A stretch of DNA of 64,000 nucleotides. Origin: Poa pratensis (taxonomy: Eukaryota > Streptophyta > Magnoliopsida > Poales > Poaceae). The translations under genes were made by a program, and so were the position numbers. The DNA lies in contig CAMZMU010000123.1 of assembly GCA_947311845.1 (NCBI GenBank), forward strand, positions 12,287,652 to 12,351,651. The letters run 5' to 3'. Shown piece after piece: positions 62,701 to 64,000 of this stretch (position 1 is the stretch's first letter; the number at the start of each line of letters is the position of its first letter). A model generated the notes under the pieces. The model did no database searches. It saw nothing but the letters and a program-made list of their open reading frames with translations, and was not told where the DNA came from.

Positions 62701-62815
62701 TCTAGTACCATGGTGGGAATCAGCAGGGGATTTGGTGCGGGTGTCGTCTATTGGCATGTCACCGTCAGCATGGACATTGAGGTATCTTTTTCATCACCGC
62801 GAGCCAGGGAATTAG

Positions 62816-63127
62816 GTTTCACCTGGTGCCCATTGTCATCAAGTACAAACGGATCAATTTGGTTCTTTATCATTGATAATTAGAGCATTGCTCCCATTAA
62901 CGGGGTTGGTCGGGCCAACTCCTGGAGGAGCAAGACCAGGGGGCACCTTGAGGATTTGCCGAGAAGGATGGTAGCTAACAAACTTTAATCATATTCCAAG
63001 TGCTTGTCTCTGTGAGTGAATGGAGAGAGTATTGTCGATTTCGCTGACTAGGCGATACCCACAATCAGTTGGATGAATTTCACAAGTGTGCTACAAATAT
63101 CATACATGTGTGATCTTGTCGTGATCC
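62816..63127. other. No gene recognised
   Basis: Spacer up to the LINE target site. No supported feature. Confidence 0.35.
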
Positions 63128-63140
63128 ATGGCCTCTGATT

Positions 63141-63450
63141 TTTTTAGAACACTGACTATAGGGTCTCAGCCCCACAGTATTTTATTTAATTTAAACAAAA
63201 GTGAAAAGTGTCTGTACAAATATTTACAAAAAGGTGAGGGGGAGGGGAGAATGTACAAACAACTAAACTAGGTTGTCAATCCATATTGATAACTCCTGTA
63301 CATGCTTAGCCTTCACCCTATGTGTATGCAATGTGACCTCACTAACAAAACCCCTCTTCCAAGCTCTGAAGGAAGGCATGATATGCTGGAAGATAGCCTC
63401 ATTTTGTTGCTTCCAAATGTGCCTAGTAGCCAAAATCACCACTTTTGCAA
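63141..63450 (-). mobile_element. 310-bp 5'-truncated LINE
   Basis: A 13-bp direct repeat ATGGCCTCTGATT flanks it (63128-63140 and 63451-63463). A T tract at the left edge is the poly(A) tail of a - strand copy. The - strand encodes only the last ORF2 residues: VILATRHIWKQQNEAIF, FRAWKRGFVSEVTLHTHRVK and ELSIWIDNLV before a stop, a typical plant LINE C-terminus. Confidence 0.9.
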
Positions 63451-63463
63451 ATGGCCTCTGATT

Positions 63464-64000
63464 CCTCCGAGTAGGCTACCAAGTTGGCAGCGAACTGAGT
63501 GTCGATGGTGGATGCAGGTTCCACTGCTCGGCCCTGAGGATGTCGGAGAGGGTGTTGTGGTCTCGGCCGAATGTGGCGAGTCAAAGAGATGGAGATTGCT
63601 GACTGCGTCGGCGTGAAAGTCTAGGGCTCAAGCGATATCTATGGCCTAGTGTGGCGATGAAGCCACCGAGGTTGTTGAAGACAAGACTCGTCGAGACTTG
63701 ATGAATCCATACACACATCCCCGATGACGTGGGGGTACCACGGCAAATCCCATGGTTCGGTACCTAGGGTTGAGATTGGGGAGAGAGATTTGGTAGCACT
63801 GGTAGTATCGACGGCAGACAAGCAAGGATTTACCCAGGTTCAAGCCCCCGGAGGGTAACACCCTACTTCCTGCCTGTCTGGTTATTGATGTATGAGGTGT
63901 ACAATGGAGCTACAATGGCGTCCCTGCGAGATGTCGATCTCGCTTGGGTTTTGGTGGTTCTGGTATTGCGTGTCCTAGATCGGCGGCCCTCCCCACCTTT
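63464..64000. repeat. Probable LTR-type repeat, continues past window
   Basis: The stretch TTTACCCAGGTTCAAGCCCC, with GGAGGGTAACACCCTACTTC next to it (63830-63870), resembles a block common in grass Gypsy-type LTRs. No coding region and no end are visible, so the class is tentative. Confidence 0.4.

Overview
The window is plant nuclear DNA, almost certainly from a Triticeae grass (wheat, barley or Aegilops type). Spliced GT-AG genes of the land-plant core set sit beside a dense nest of grass transposons: Stowaway MITEs with CTCCCTCCGT-type ends, Angela/BARE-like Copia LTRs, Gypsy LTRs beginning TGATACGTCTC, Harbinger elements and non-LTR elements. No bacterial, organellar or CRISPR feature is present.

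Left part (1-18.2 kb) is the gene-bearing region. It holds the 3' part of a triphosphate tunnel metalloenzyme gene (TTM1/TTM2 type, + strand), a complete RBX1 RING-box gene (+ strand, 5 exons), a kinesin-light-chain-related TPR gene (KLCR/CMU type, - strand) and a cinnamoyl-CoA-reductase-like gene (- strand) whose first exon, carrying the NADP-binding glycine motif, is not found. Small foldback and Stowaway MITEs fill the spaces and introns.

Middle (19.5-43.4 kb) is a transposon nest that can be resolved from target-site duplications (TSDs). A Copia element (20980-33361, TSD ATCAA, - strand) is interrupted by a Gypsy element (25204-31503, + strand, TSD probably GCCCT) with a shortened 5' LTR. 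Next to it a CACTA-like remnant is split by a Mutator-like element (33961-40440, about 190-bp TIRs, 9-bp near-identical TSD). That element carries two intron-containing genes, a B3-like gene and a GRF-zinc-finger gene, plus a solo Copia LTR (37321-39119, TSD TGTGG).

Right part (43.4-64 kb) is mostly decayed repeats. A non-LTR retroposon carrying only ORF1 (44244-46481, 13-bp TSD) lies just upstream of a broken SUVR-type SET-domain fragment. Two Harbinger-type elements follow; the larger carries only a Myb-like ORF and has a TAA TSD. The rest includes several LINE ORF2 fragments, one of them split by a second solo LTR (59140-60820, TSD GTTCC), a hAT-type MITE, and the edge of another possible LTR element.

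No operon-like or immune system logic is present. The most interesting parts are the gene-carrying Mutator-like element, the ORF1-only retroposon, the Myb-only Harbinger element, and two coding-like stretches (19.5-20.7 kb and 62.1-62.7 kb) that I cannot assign.
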